Source: Omphiscola glabra (Eukaryota; Mollusca; Gastropoda; Lymnaeidae). From it: a stretch of DNA of 64,000 bases. Shown here in pieces: positions 32,783-43,659 of this stretch. The position numbers and the translations under genes are program-made. Numbering within the stretch: position 1 is the first letter of the stretch; every line of letters begins with the position of its first letter. The DNA lies in NCBI GenBank assembly GCA_964017045.1, contig OZ024810.1, positions 11,849,593 through 11,913,592 on the forward strand, read 5' to 3'. The notes beneath the pieces are model-generated. The model ran no database searches and was not told where the DNA came from. It was given only the letters and a program-made list of their open reading frames with translations.

Positions 32783-32964
32783 CAGGCCTGCACAACATGC
32801 GCCCCCCGGGTTGCATGCACCCACTTTGCGGCCCTCGGAGTGACGAAATATTCTTTATTATTATTTTCCTAATAGCCTTCCCCCCTGTCCTCTTATCTTT
32901 CGGCCAGCACAAGTTTTTCATTAAGTATTACGACCCGTCTTAAATTTTGAGCTGTGCAGGCCTG
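32783..32964. mobile_element. hAT-type MITE with CAGGCCTGCACA termini
   Basis: Starts CAGGCCTGCACAAC, ends GCTGTGCAGGCCTG. Putative 8-bp target duplication CCATGGAG / CAATCGAG (32775-32782, 32965-32972; 6 of 8). Interior includes TGCGGCCCTCGGAGTGACGA. Single copy here. Confidence 0.8.
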
Positions 32965-33018
32965 CAATCGAGTCGTAGACTTTGACTGACGGCACGTTCA
33001 TCATGTGAGACTGCGCGT

Positions 33019-33243
33019 GAGGTGGTGGTGCACAAGTTTATGAGGTGGTGGTGCACAAGTTTATGAGGTGGTGGTGCACAAGTTTATGAGGTGGTGGTGC
33101 ACAAGTTTATGAGGTGGTGGAGCACAAGTTTATGAGGTGGTGGCGCACAAGTTTATGAGGTGGTGGTGCACAAGTTGGTATGCTGGCGGTGCACAAGCGT
33201 GTGATGGTGGGGTGCACAAATTTGTATGGTGGTGGTGCACAAG
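33019..33243. repeat. 23-bp minisatellite, about 10 units
   Basis: Unit GAGGTGGTGGTGCACAAGTT plus TAT; the last three units are diverged. Confidence 0.94.
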
Positions 33244-33499
33244 TTCCGCAGAAATCTGGGTAACAGCTGAGTGATAAAACGAAGAATCGTTACATTTGCC
33301 GTCGTTTGCACCTCCAGATATTCTCATAACGTCATGTTCAGAAGACGCGCTTGACAAGTATTGAACCTGGGAACCAGCGCTGTAAGGGATAAAGGGTTGT
33401 TCCAATTAACCCCGTGTTTATTTTATGGGGTACTTGTTGGTGACCTCATTCGTTCGTATATTTATTCTTGGCGACATGTTCATAAGGTTCACCTGTAAT

Positions 33500-33868
33500 A
33501 TCTGACGACATATTCAATCTGATAACGTATCCATTATGACGACATATTCAATCTGATGACGTAGTCATTATGACGACATATTCAATCTGATGACGTAGTC
33601 ATTATGACGACATATTCAATCTGATGACAGATTCATTATGACGACCTATTCATTATGACGACATATTCAATCTGATGACGTATTTGTTATGACGACCTAT
33701 TCATTATGACGACATATTCCTAAGGACGACATATTACTTATGATGACATATTCCTTATGACGACATATTCCTTATGACGACATATTCCTTATGAAGTCAT
33801 ATTCATTATGACGACATATTCCTTATGACGACATATTCCTTATGACGACATATTCATTATGACGACAT
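33500..33868. repeat. 17-bp minisatellite and 34-bp derivatives
   Basis: Unit TTATGACGACATATTCC. In the first half it alternates with CAATCTGATGACGTAG, making a 34-bp dimer; in the second half the 17-bp monomer runs alone. Confidence 0.9.
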
Positions 33869-33984
33869 ATCGAATCATGTTAATTAAAGCATTCATTGAA
33901 AGATATTGTCAGAGGCGTAGTTGATTCCAAAGTGGTTCCCTCCCCCCTTTTTTTTCAGCAGATATTTTTGATATTCACTTAATA

Positions 33985-34344
33985 CAGCGGTTCTCAACCT
34001 GTGGGTCGTGACCCCTCTGGAGGTCGAACGACCCTTTTACAAGGGTCGCCTAAGACCATCAGAAAACACATATACGCTATACAGTTATGAAGTAGCAACG
34101 AAAATAATTTGGTGGTTGGGGGGGGGGGTCCTCTTTACTTTGATGCTGTCTGGTTTTTCCGCCTACTCCCATTTTTTCTCTATTTTTTTAGGTTTGATAT
34201 ATGTATACATATATACATATATATATATATAAATATATATACATTATGTAAATTTAATTTATACTTATTTATGTGTCTTTTTGTTGTAACAACACGAGGA
34301 ATAGTATTAAAGGGTCGCTGCATTAGGAAGGTTGAGAACCACTA
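33985..34344 (-). mobile_element. SPIN-like hAT MITE, copy 7, with enlarged interior
   Basis: Starts CAGCGGTTCTCAACCTGTGG, ends AAGGTTGAGAACCACTA. Target duplication ACTTAATA / ACTTAACA (33977-33984, 34345-34352; 7 of 8). 360 bp against about 200 bp for other copies: about 160 bp after the central poly-G (34130-34290, with a TATATACA microsatellite) is not in the others. Confidence 0.9.
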
Positions 34345-34504
34345 ACTTAACATATAAAAAAACTTTCATGAAATTCCCCCCTCCCCCCCTCCCCCTTATT
34401 GTCTGTCATGACATGGCGACATAAGGATTGCCATAAGAACATTGTCAACTTAAAGCCAAAAACGAATCAGAAAAACGGTCAAAGAATTGTTGCGACTAAA
34501 TGCC

Positions 34505-35172
34505 TGTTCAAAAGCCGGACATCTATTATACAGGGACATGTACCAAAGCCGGACATCTATTATACATGTGCATGTGCCAAAGCCGGACATCTATTATACA
34601 TGTGCATGTGCCAAAGCCGGACATTGTATACAGGGACATGTGCCAAAGCCGGACATTGTATACAGGGACATGTACCAAAGCCGGACATTGTATACAGGGA
34701 CATGTACCAAACCCGGACATTATATACAGGGACATGTACCAAAGCCGGACATTATATACAGGGACATGTACCAAAGCCGGACATTGTATACATGGACATG
34801 TACCAAAGCCGGACATTGTATACAGGGACATGTACCAAAGCCGGACATTGTATACAGGGACATGTACCAAAGCCGGACATTGTATACAGGGACATGTACC
34901 AAAGCCGGACATTGTATACAGGGACATGTACCAAAGCCGGACATTGTATACAGGGACATGTACCAAAGCCGGACATTGTATACAGGGACATGTACCAAAG
35001 CCGGACATTGTATACAGGGACATGTACCAAAGCCGGACATTGTATACAGGGACATGTATCAAAGCCGGACATTGTATACAGGGACATGTACCAAAGCCGG
35101 ACATTGTATACAGGGACATGTACCAAAGCCGGACATTGTATACAGGGACATGTACCAAAGCCGGACATCTAG
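34505..35172. repeat. 32-bp minisatellite, about 21 units
   Basis: Unit ACATTGTATACAGGGACATG plus TACCAAAGCCGG. Since 32 is not a multiple of 3, three overlapping frames cycle through the same peptide and stay open, on both strands. Early units have ACATCTATTATACA. Confidence 0.96.
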
Positions 35173-35282
35173 GCTAATGTGCTTCTGTGGTCCCCTTATT
35201 GGGAGTCACCTCCCTTTGTTTATGATAGATTTAGGGTTCGGGTTAGGGTGAGCGACAGAGGGACCAGTAGCGTGCAATTACC

Positions 35283-35475
35283 GACATCTATTATACAGGG
35301 ACATGTACCATAGAGGGACATCTATTATACAAGGACATGTACCATAGCCGGACATTATATACAAGGACATGTACCATAGCCGGACATTATATACACGGAC
35401 ATGTTCAAAAGCCGGACGCAGTATGCAGATACTGGACATTTATAATACATGCACTTGTACCAAAGCTGGACATTT
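35283..35475. repeat. Degenerate outlier block of the 32-bp repeat
   Basis: Six diverged units (GGACATTATATACAAGGACA, TGTACCATAGCCGG) separated from the main array by about 110 bp of unrelated sequence. Older flank of the array. Confidence 0.85.
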
Positions 35476-37375
35476 TTTTTTAATTTTTAAACTAAAAATA
35501 GTTTTTAAAATTTACTTTTAAGGGAAAGACAATATTTTTTTTTGTTGAAAAATCCACTTTAAGAAATTAGCTTTATTTTATAATAACTATTTCGTCCAAT
35601 TTCTTGAAGCGTTACCCCCCACCACCATCCCCACCACCATCATAACCCACCATCTCCCCCACCACCACCCCTCACCTCCCCCCCACCATCACCCCCTCAC
35701 CCCCCCCCCCCCACACACACTCTTCAATGTTTCGTTTTTTACAATTTTAAATGTCTAATTGCCTCTATATGAAAAATGTTGCTTTGAAGGTTATGACTAC
35801 ATGGGCCATATAATGGAAGTAAAACTTTATAAGAAAAGTAGCTAAACGATGCTTTTTTCAGACTCCAGCCACATTTAAAAAAAAAATTTAAAAATACATT
35901 TTTGGAATTTACATTTGAAAAGGGGGGGGGGGGGAAAGAAAAGAAAAGAACCGCTGAACAGGCAAACTTTTCTTCAGCGCTACTTCTGCCATGGTTCCAG
36001 GGTGCAGCAGTTGAGCAGTTGGCTATTAAAAAAATGTTAAGTATGAATTTTAAAAAAAATAAATTACCAGCCAAAACACGTCAATCGCCACTTCTCCCCA
36101 AATCTTGTCTACACGCCCAACGGTATTGATAGGACAACGCAGATCTTTAAAAGGCCCTATAGGGATTTGGGGCGAGAAACAGGGTGGGGGGGGGGGGGTG
36201 TTTGGGTACGTGGTGGGGGGGGGGGCGTGGGTGGTTGTAGTCTTCCCTGGCGAACTCGTAAACCAGCCCGAAAGCCACCGAAATTTCCAACCGCTTGGGT
36301 TTGTTTCCACCAGCTTCAAAAGGGTTTTCTCTTCCCCCCCCCCTAAGTCGCAAGTGGATAAAAGGCACACGGGTATGACATTTTAACCCCTGATTCAAGC
36401 GGTGGGCGCGGGGGGGGATGAGGGGAGGGGGGGGGGAATGAACGGGTCTGAAACGAGGGAGGCGAGTGTTTTATCATCGCGTCTTTTCTTCGTTCACCTC
36501 CGCGACGGTTTAATATACTCACTGGCTGGTACACTTCAAAGTCATGGGGGTGTAAACATACCAACACCCCCCCCCTCCCCAACCAACGACATAGAAAACT
36601 TTTCTTCTTTCTAGAGCCTCAAATTGATTCGAGGGCCCATCGGATCGTTGCGCTTTGTGGCACCACACCACCCCCCCCCTTTCCCCGTCCCCTCCTCCCC
36701 CCTCTCTCCCGGCCCGATAAAAATACGCCACACATATTGCTGCCTGGCGCACCGTAGCGATATTTTAGTGCGATACAATAGCATTCGCTGTTTGATACCC
36801 CCCTCGTCAACTCCTCGGGTCTTTGCCCCATATGGTTGATACTCCGACAGCCCCCTCGAGCCGATAAGTGATATGTTTAATAGGGAACTCGACATATTTG
36901 CTTTTCTTTGGGTCCCAGTGACTCTCAAGTTGTTGTGTGGAATGATTTATAAACTATATAATAGGGGGCCCCCTCACACGGTGACTCTCGATGTTGAGGT
37001 GCAGATTGATTTATGTAACACAGTGGTTCTCATGGTGTGCCGCCACGATTTCCCCGTGGGCTGCGGGCGGGGCTTCCTCGGAGATGTCACAATGAAGATA
37101 GATTTTTTTTGTTTTAAACGGTCGTTGTGCGGATTTAAAAAAACAAAAACAAAAAAACACGTGCATCACGTGACCTTCAGTGCTGAGAAAGAAATGAGAG
37201 TGGCTGTGTCAGTTTGATTCCAATATTTGAGAAAAATAAGGGATATCAAACAGACTCACTTCTCCCCACTATTTCGAAGTAATTTGGAGTCGCTCGATTT
37301 CACTTTTCTTTTTTCTCCAATGTCTCCCGGGACTTTAACTTTTTTAACAATTCTTACCATACACTGCATAACTTC
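35476..37375. other. No recognised gene; low-complexity patches
   Basis: CCACCACCAT-rich patch at 35618-35720, poly-G at 35923, 36186-36225, 36406-36437 and poly-C at 36569 and 36670. 36060-36900 is GC-richer with several open frames, none recognised. A hAT-like half-terminus CAGTGGTTCTCATGG occurs at 37021. Confidence 0.4.
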
Positions 37376-38342
37376 GGGGTTGTTCGCAAATTACATTGGC
37401 GCTCAGGGGGGGGGGGGGTCGAAAATTTGTGACACTTTGTGACAGGGGAAAAAAAAGGGGGGGGGTTTGCGAAAATTTGTGATGTCACGTTTTAAACAAA
37501 ATAATTAATTTTTAAAATTAAATTTAAATGTTCTAATTTTTAATCTTTATTCAATTAATTTTAAAAAACATTAATTTGAGGTCGAAATCGCCTCAGGTAT
37601 TATAGGTAACATGAAATCAGTCGCGCACACCTTTTGCGCATGTCGAACAATGACGCAAAAACTGTTGTGGCCATTTTAATTCGGCTTGTGGATGGCTTCT
37701 TTTTTTCCCCGTCACATTTTTCTAATATTACTACATCTTAATCCATTATGGGAAAACGAAGTGGCTATAGGTACACGTGTACCAGAATTGAGAGGTATCA
37801 ACTGAAAGATAATTGAATGTACTATACGTTTGAAATCTAAATTCTTCATTTTAACTCAAATAAACTACCACAAATGACATCCGAATAGCATTGAGACGAA
37901 TGTGTCCCGGGTCCGAAAGGGGGGCGCTGCGTGTCCGTGTCCATTTTGACTCGTGCTATTCGGATGTCATTTGTGGTAGTTTATTTTAGTTAAAATGAAG
38001 AATTAAGTTTACAAACGTATAGTCCATTCAATTATATTTCAGTTGATACCAAATTATGTCTTACAACGCTAACAAAAATATTTTAAATCGTTTTTTAATC
38101 CCAACCTCTCAATTCTGGTACCCGGGTACCAATAGGTGCAGCCATGGGAAAATGTAAAAAAATGTAATAAAATCTTAGTTTTTTTTTGAAATTTTTATGT
38201 ATGCTTTGTTTTTATTAGGTGTGACGTGACACAGGGGCGGGGATGGGGGGGTTGGTAAAAAATATGTGACACTTTGTGACAGGGGGATGGGGGGGGGGGG
38301 CTAAAATGTCATTTTTTCGTGACGTAATTTACGAACAACTCC
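37376..38342. mobile_element. Putative DNA transposon fragment with GTTGTTCG termini
   Basis: Left end GGTTGTTCGCAAATTAC near 37377 pairs with right end GTAATTTACGAACAACTCC near 38324-38342. Subterminal TTGTGACACTTTGTGACAGG blocks and poly-G occur at both sides (37427-37459, 38268-38300), here as direct rather than inverted copies. The middle is occupied by foldback element FB copy 2. It resembles, from memory, ISL2EU/IS4EU-type ends, but I could not confirm a target duplication. No transposase seen. Confidence 0.55.
37746..38155 (+). mobile_element. Foldback element FB, copy 2 (most complete)
   Basis: About 410-bp palindromic element. Outer arms: GAAGTGGCTATAGGTACACG with CAGAATTGAGAGGT on the left, CTCTCAATTCTGGTACCCGG on the right. 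Inner arms: CTACCACAAATGACATCCGA and TCGGATGTCATTTGTGGTAG around a loop with GGGGCGCTGCGTGTCC. Nested inside the 37376-38342 element. Confidence 0.82.
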
Positions 38343-38424
38343 TTGGTGATTAATTGAGACCATTGGTTATCCAACCCCATGAAAATACAGGACTACTAGT
38401 TCTCCTACATTGGCAAGGATGTGT

Positions 38425-38690
38425 GGCGAACACTGGCATGCTGACCCATGACATGCTTACCTATGACATTCTGACCACTAACATGCTCACCACTGAAATG
38501 CCCGACTAATGACATGCTCACCACTGAAATGCCTTACCACTGACATGCTGACCACTGATATTCTTACCTATGACATTCTGACCTCTGACATGCTCACCAC
38601 TGACATGCCTGACTAATGACATGGCTGACTGCTGACATGCCTGAAAACTGAAATGCCTGACCAATGACATGCTGACAAATGACATGCCAG
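38425..38690. repeat. Degenerate 15-bp repeat (TGACATGCTGACCAC)
   Basis: About 17 imperfect units alternating TGACATGCTCACCAC, TGACATGCCTGACTAA and TGAAATGCC. Confidence 0.85.
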
Positions 38691-39058
38691 TCGTACGGGA
38701 ATGATCGCTTCTCATACCTGCTAATTACAATCTTAATTAAACTCTCAAATCCGCATATCTAAACCCATCAACGCCCCCCCCCCCACACACCCACACCCAT
38801 CACCCCACCACCAGTCACGCCCATCACAAAGACGAGCATCGACGTCCGACCTCCAGTCGCACGCCCGTCACAGAATGGAACTGTTGATCCGACATGTCTG
38901 AGCCGATTAGTGACTGGCACAGTGACGGACCGGACACTCGCCTGACGGATGTGATCAGTGTCTCCAGCATGCTGACCGGCCAGGCCGTTACCCAGCATTC
39001 CAATTTTGTGTGATTCAAGTCAATGACCTCGAATATCCTGTCATCAGTGTTAGGCATC
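38691..39058. other. No recognised gene
   Basis: Contains poly-C at 38776 and a moderately GC-rich stretch (38815-39000) with open frames on the minus strand that I could not assign. Confidence 0.4.
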
Positions 39059-39066
39059 CCAAATGG

Positions 39067-39253
39067 CAGGGCCGGCCTTAGGCCACTGCAACCTATTCGG
39101 CCGCAATCGGCCCCGCACTTTCATAGGCCCCGGCCCGATGTTATTTTCTAATACAAAATCTTAATTTTCACTTATTATCCTTATCCTCTACCAAGAATGG
39201 GCCCCGGCTAATCCGTTTCGCATAGGGCCCCGCAATTGTTAGAGTCGGCCCTG
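39067..39253. mobile_element. hAT-type MITE with CAGGGCCGG termini
   Basis: Starts CAGGGCCGGCCTTAGG, ends TTAGAGTCGGCCCTG. Target duplication CCAAATGG / CCAAAAGG at 39059-39066 and 39254-39261 (7 of 8). Interior has three GGCCCCG blocks. Non-coding, 187 bp. Confidence 0.87.
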
Positions 39254-39499
39254 CCAAAAGGATTTGGGGGGGGGGGGGGAGAGGGACACGTGAATTACAT
39301 GCCGAAATGACCAGTGGCGATCTTAAACCTCTTTTAAGGGTACTAATTTTTGTAATGGCATCATAACAAGAGCAGTATCCCGTGTGGGGTTAAAATGCTG
39401 GATGCACAGCCCTGCCTCTGATAATTGTATTCTTGCGTGGCCTAAACTGTAAAAGTTTGTTTTAAAAAAAAATTAAATAAATATTCTCTACTAGAAATA

Positions 39500-39730
39500 T
39501 AGTCTCAAAATGTCAAGTTCTCAAAATGTCACGTTCTCAAAATGTCACGTTCACAAAATGTCATGGTCGCAAAATGTCATTGTTTCAAAATGTCATGGTC
39601 TTAAAATGTCATGGTCTTAAAATGTCATGGTCTCAAAATGTCACGTTCTCAAATGTCATGGTCTCAAAATGTCATGGTCTCAAAATGACATGGTCTCAAA
39701 ATGTCGTGGTCTCAAAATGTCAAAGTCTAA
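39500..39730. repeat. 16-bp minisatellite, about 14 units
   Basis: Unit AAAATGTCATGGTCTC with TTC, CGTTCAC and GTGTCA variants. Confidence 0.92.
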
Positions 39731-39864
39731 AGTCAAAAGTCTCAAAACTTTGAAAGTCGCACAGTAAGAAGAATGTGTCAAAGATTTACAGCTTCAAAGA
39801 GCAACAGTGTAGAAGTTTAACAGTCTCAAAGACTGAGAGCTTCAGTCTCACAGCCTCAAAGTTG

Positions 39865-40985
39865 CACTTGCTTACAAGCATCAAAGTCTCACTTGCTTAC
39901 AAGAATCAAAGTCTCACTTACAAGCATCAAAGTCTCACTGGCTTACAAGCATCAAAGTCTCACTTGCTTACAAGAATCAAAGTCTCACTTACAAGCATCA
40001 AAGTCTCACTTACAAGCATCAAAGTCTCACTTACAAGCATCAAAGTCTCACTTACAAGCATCAAAGTCTCACTTACAAGCATCAAAGTCTCACTTACAAG
40101 CATCAAAGTCTCATTTACAAGCATCAAAGTCTCATTTACAAGCATCAAAGTCTCACCTACAAGCATCAAAGTCTCATTTACAAGCATCAAAGTCTCATTT
40201 ACAAGCATCAAAGTCTCACTTACAAGCATCAAAGTCTCATTTACAAGCATCAAAGTCTCACCTACAAGTATCAAAGTCTCACCTACAAGCATCAAAGTCT
40301 CATTTACAAGCATCAAAGTCTCACCTACAAGTATCAAAGTCTCATTTACAAGCATCAAAGTCTCACCTACAAGTATCAAAGTCTCATTTACAAGCATCAA
40401 AGTCTCATTTACAAGCATCAAAGTCTCACCTACAAGTATCAAAGTCTCATTTACAAGCATCAAAGTCTCACCTACAAGTATCAAAGTCTCATTTACAAGC
40501 ATCAAAGTATCATTTACAAGCATCAAAGTCTCACCTACAAGTATCAAAGTCTCACCTACAAGCATCAAAGTCTCACTTACAAGCATCAAAGTCTCACCTA
40601 CAAGTATCAAAGTCTCACCTACAAGCATCAAAGTCTCATTTACAAGTATCAAAATCTCATTTACAAGCATCAAAGTCTCACTTACAAGCATCAAAGTCTC
40701 ATTTACAAGCATCAAAGTCTCATTTACAAGCATCAAAGTCTCATTTACAAGCATCAAAGTCTCACTTACAAGCATCAAAGTCTCATTTACAAGCATCAAA
40801 GTCTCACTTACAAGCATCAAAGTCTCATTTACAAGCATCAAAGTCTCATTTACAAGCATCAAAGTCTCACTTACAAACATCAAAGTCTCACCTACAAGCA
40901 TCAAAGTCTCACTTACAAACATCAAAGTCTCACTTACAAGCATCAAAGTCTCAAAAGCAGCAAAGTCTCACTTTCTTACAAGTAG
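39865..40985. repeat. 21-bp minisatellite, about 52 units (1.1 kb)
   Basis: Unit TACAAGCATCAAAGTCTCAC plus T. CTT/TTT/CCT at the junction and GCATC/GTATC give about six unit types mixed along the array. Frames of 408 and 365 codons (plus) and 328 (minus) are open because 21 is a multiple of 3. The first units, at 39865-39975, carry a GCTTAC insertion (27-bp form). Confidence 0.96.
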
Positions 40986-43139
40986 CATAATCTCAAAGTA
41001 AGAGACCTACATTCTCTCGTCTCACTGTCTCGTAGTCTCGAAGTTCATAAATATAGCGGGGTATTCGGGGCAGTAAATCCCAAATTTAACAAGCCCCCCC
41101 TCTCCCCCCCCCCCCCATGAAAGAAAACCCTAAACATTCCTTCACTTCAATTCAACTCGAATAGTTTCTGTTAAATGTATCCTTTAAGTGCCAGGATGAA
41201 GGGGCGGGTACGGGGTGAGGTGGGGGGAGGGGGAAACCCACACTCCATGCTGATTGAGGTCCCTGTAGTATAATTCAATTGACACAGGCAAGGCGTCTCT
41301 TTATCGACCTCTTTCATCTTGTATGCCAACTAATGCAGTCAAGAGTTGTCGAAGCTAATCCTCTCTTTTCCTTGTGTGGGACCTCCCCTCCCCTTCCCCT
41401 TCCCCCACCCCACCACCCAAAGTATAGAATCTGCACGTCTCTTAAAAGGCTCCACTCCATTCGTGGTCAGGTAGAAGATCTTTGTTTCCATATCAGGAAG
41501 CGCCCTAAGTAAGACAGGTGGCAGTGATCCTCAAGCCAGTCGATGATGGGGTGGGTTGAGTTTGTTTTAAGATTTTAGGAAGTAAGCATATTGTGGGGTA
41601 TGATTAGACGTGGCCACCAAAAAAAAAAAAAACTTTATTGCAAGTACTCCAACCCCACTCGCACTCCACTATGCTTGAATGCCAGTTTGCCACGATAGCT
41701 TAAGAATTCAAATTAAAAGTTCCCCAAATCCAAATGTAATATATATATCCAATTTGAGAACCCTTATCGTCACTTTTTCCACATTGTTTGAGAACCTTGG
41801 GGCCATTGCTTTTTTTTTTTTTTGAGAACCCTAGGTGATCGCTACCCCACTAAACTAACATTTTAGCTTGTGGCCCACACTTTTACGGCCGTTCTGAGCT
41901 GGAGTATTTGCCACTTAACGGGCTTGAGAGAGGGCAATACTCCTAGAGAGTCTCGAGTGAGATCATTCAAGTGTGTGCACACTGGCGAGGCGCTAGATTT
42001 AAAAAAAATATTTTTTTACAACATCCACTCTGCACACACAAGATGACCATCAGACTTGACCGCTGATGACGTGAAACAAAAGAAGAGGGTGTCTCGATGG
42101 ACCTAATGAGGAAAGACAGCGGCTTGAAAAAAAAAAAAAGGTGGGGTGGGGGTTGGTGGTGGTGGGGGGGGGGGTGCCGTGGCAGAGATGGCAGCAGGAG
42201 TGAAATTTTCATTCTTTCGGTTTTGTAAGTCATCGATCCATGGTTCTGTTGTTGGGGAAGTCATCGATACATGGTTATGTTGTTGAACCGTGCCGGTCAT
42301 ATACTTGTGAGGGACAATTCAGGAATGTGACCCTCTCATTAATTATGAGCTTAACCCCACTTTTCAGAATCCCCCGTAACCCCCCACCCCCTCCCCCCCC
42401 CTCCTCGTAATGGAGCTTTACTTTTTTTTTCGCATCTTACTTGTAAGTTTATTCAATTGCTTCAACCAAACCCCCCCCCCCCCCCCCAGAATTCCACTGT
42501 GTCATGTGGAGAATCTATTTCTTTTCCCCATCTCATAAAACTATTTAAAACAAATCTTTTGACTTGTAAGGACCGTGGCTCTTAAAACCTCAGTACAGTA
42601 CGCCAAATGCGCTTTCAGAAAGAAAAAACAACCCAGCTGGGGGGTAAGGTCAGTGTTTAATAATAAAAAAAAAAACCCGTTAGCTCAGCATGATAGCCAT
42701 CAAATCGCATTTACTAATCGCTATATCCAACATTTACCAAATTCTAATCGCCATATCCATAATATCCAACAACTGATGGATAACTAAATCAAATCTAATA
42801 ATTTCTAATCAATATAGCCATCAAATCCAAATACTTATTGCTATATCTATCAAATTGCTAACTGATATATCCATCAAAATCCAATAATAAAAAAAAAAAA
42901 AAATGCTCAATCTAAACCAAATACCGAGCATTTTGGTATTTGGCGTAGCGTTAAAAGCCAGTCAATCTCCGAAATGTTAAAAAAGTTCCTTGGAACTATT
43001 CCTGTAACTGTATACGAAATAATTTAATTAGTGCTTGTGCGAAATATAAGGCCTCGTTCGGAGAAATTCAACATACACGATTTTTTTTTTTTTAAAGTAA
43101 ATAACCTAAATATAAACGTTCATCAAAGATGCAGTAGCG
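40986..43139. other. No recognised gene
   Basis: About 2.1 kb with many homopolymer runs (poly-C 41093-41115, 42470-42487; poly-A 41621, 42885; poly-T 41811). 42680-42890 has loose repeats of AATCGCTATATCCA. No exon recognised. Confidence 0.4.
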
Positions 43140-43350
43140 CAGCGGTTCTCAACCTGTGGGTCGCGACCCCTTTTTTTTTGGTGGGGGGGGGGGGGTCGAA
43201 TGACCCTTTCAAAGGGGTCGCCTAAGACCATCGGAAAACACATAGACTCTATGAAGTAGCAACGACAATAATTTTGCGGTTGGTGTGGGTCGCCACAACA
43301 TGATGAGCTGTATTACAGGGTCGCATCATTAGGAAGGTTGAGAACCACTG
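43140..43350 (-). mobile_element. SPIN-like hAT MITE, copy 8
   Basis: Starts CAGCGGTTCTCAACCTGTGG, ends GAAGGTTGAGAACCACTG. Probable 8-bp target duplication CAGTAGCG / CATTAACG (6 of 8). The CCCCAAAGGGGTC region is replaced by a T9 plus G14 homopolymer pair. Confidence 0.9.
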
Positions 43351-43515
43351 CATTAACGCGTTTCCTTTCTTAGGTTAAAAATTAGCTTAATATTTTGTAC
43401 TGCGGAGGGGGGGTGCAGGGGTGCGGGGGGTGCAGGGGTGCGGGGGGAGGAGGAATATTTTTTTAACAAGATGAACATTTTTATTATTTAACGTCTGGAG
43501 ATTAAGAAGATTAAT

Positions 43516-43640
43516 TAAATCATAAAATAATCCGTTATTTATTATAACTGGTGTGTCTTGCAGTGTACAGTAAATCATAAAATAATCCGTTATTTATTAT
43601 AACTGGTGTGTCTTGCAGTGTACAGTAAATCATAAAATCC
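43516..43640. repeat. 55-bp tandem duplication (2.3 units)
   Basis: AAATCATAAAATAATCCGTT begins at 43517 and 43572, and a third partial at 43627. The two full units are identical, indicating a very recent event (or an assembly artefact). Confidence 0.9.
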
Positions 43641-43659
43641 AACAACCCTTAAAAATAAA

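Noticed and set aside
34399..35251. Three overlapping plus-strand frames of about 225-257 codons with CTKAGHCIQGHVPKPDI repeats
   Set aside because: A 32-bp unit makes every frame cycle through the same peptide. This is diagnostic of a non-coding tandem repeat.
35225..35255. Interstitial telomeric repeat (TTAGGGTTCGGGTTAGGG)
   Set aside because: Only two TTAGGG words with an imperfect middle; too short to be more than chance.
39775..41001. 408-codon open frame of a TSIKVS repeat as a structural protein gene
   Set aside because: It is the translation of a 21-bp minisatellite. Other plus frames and the minus strand are equally open, and there is no signal peptide, splice signal or family match.
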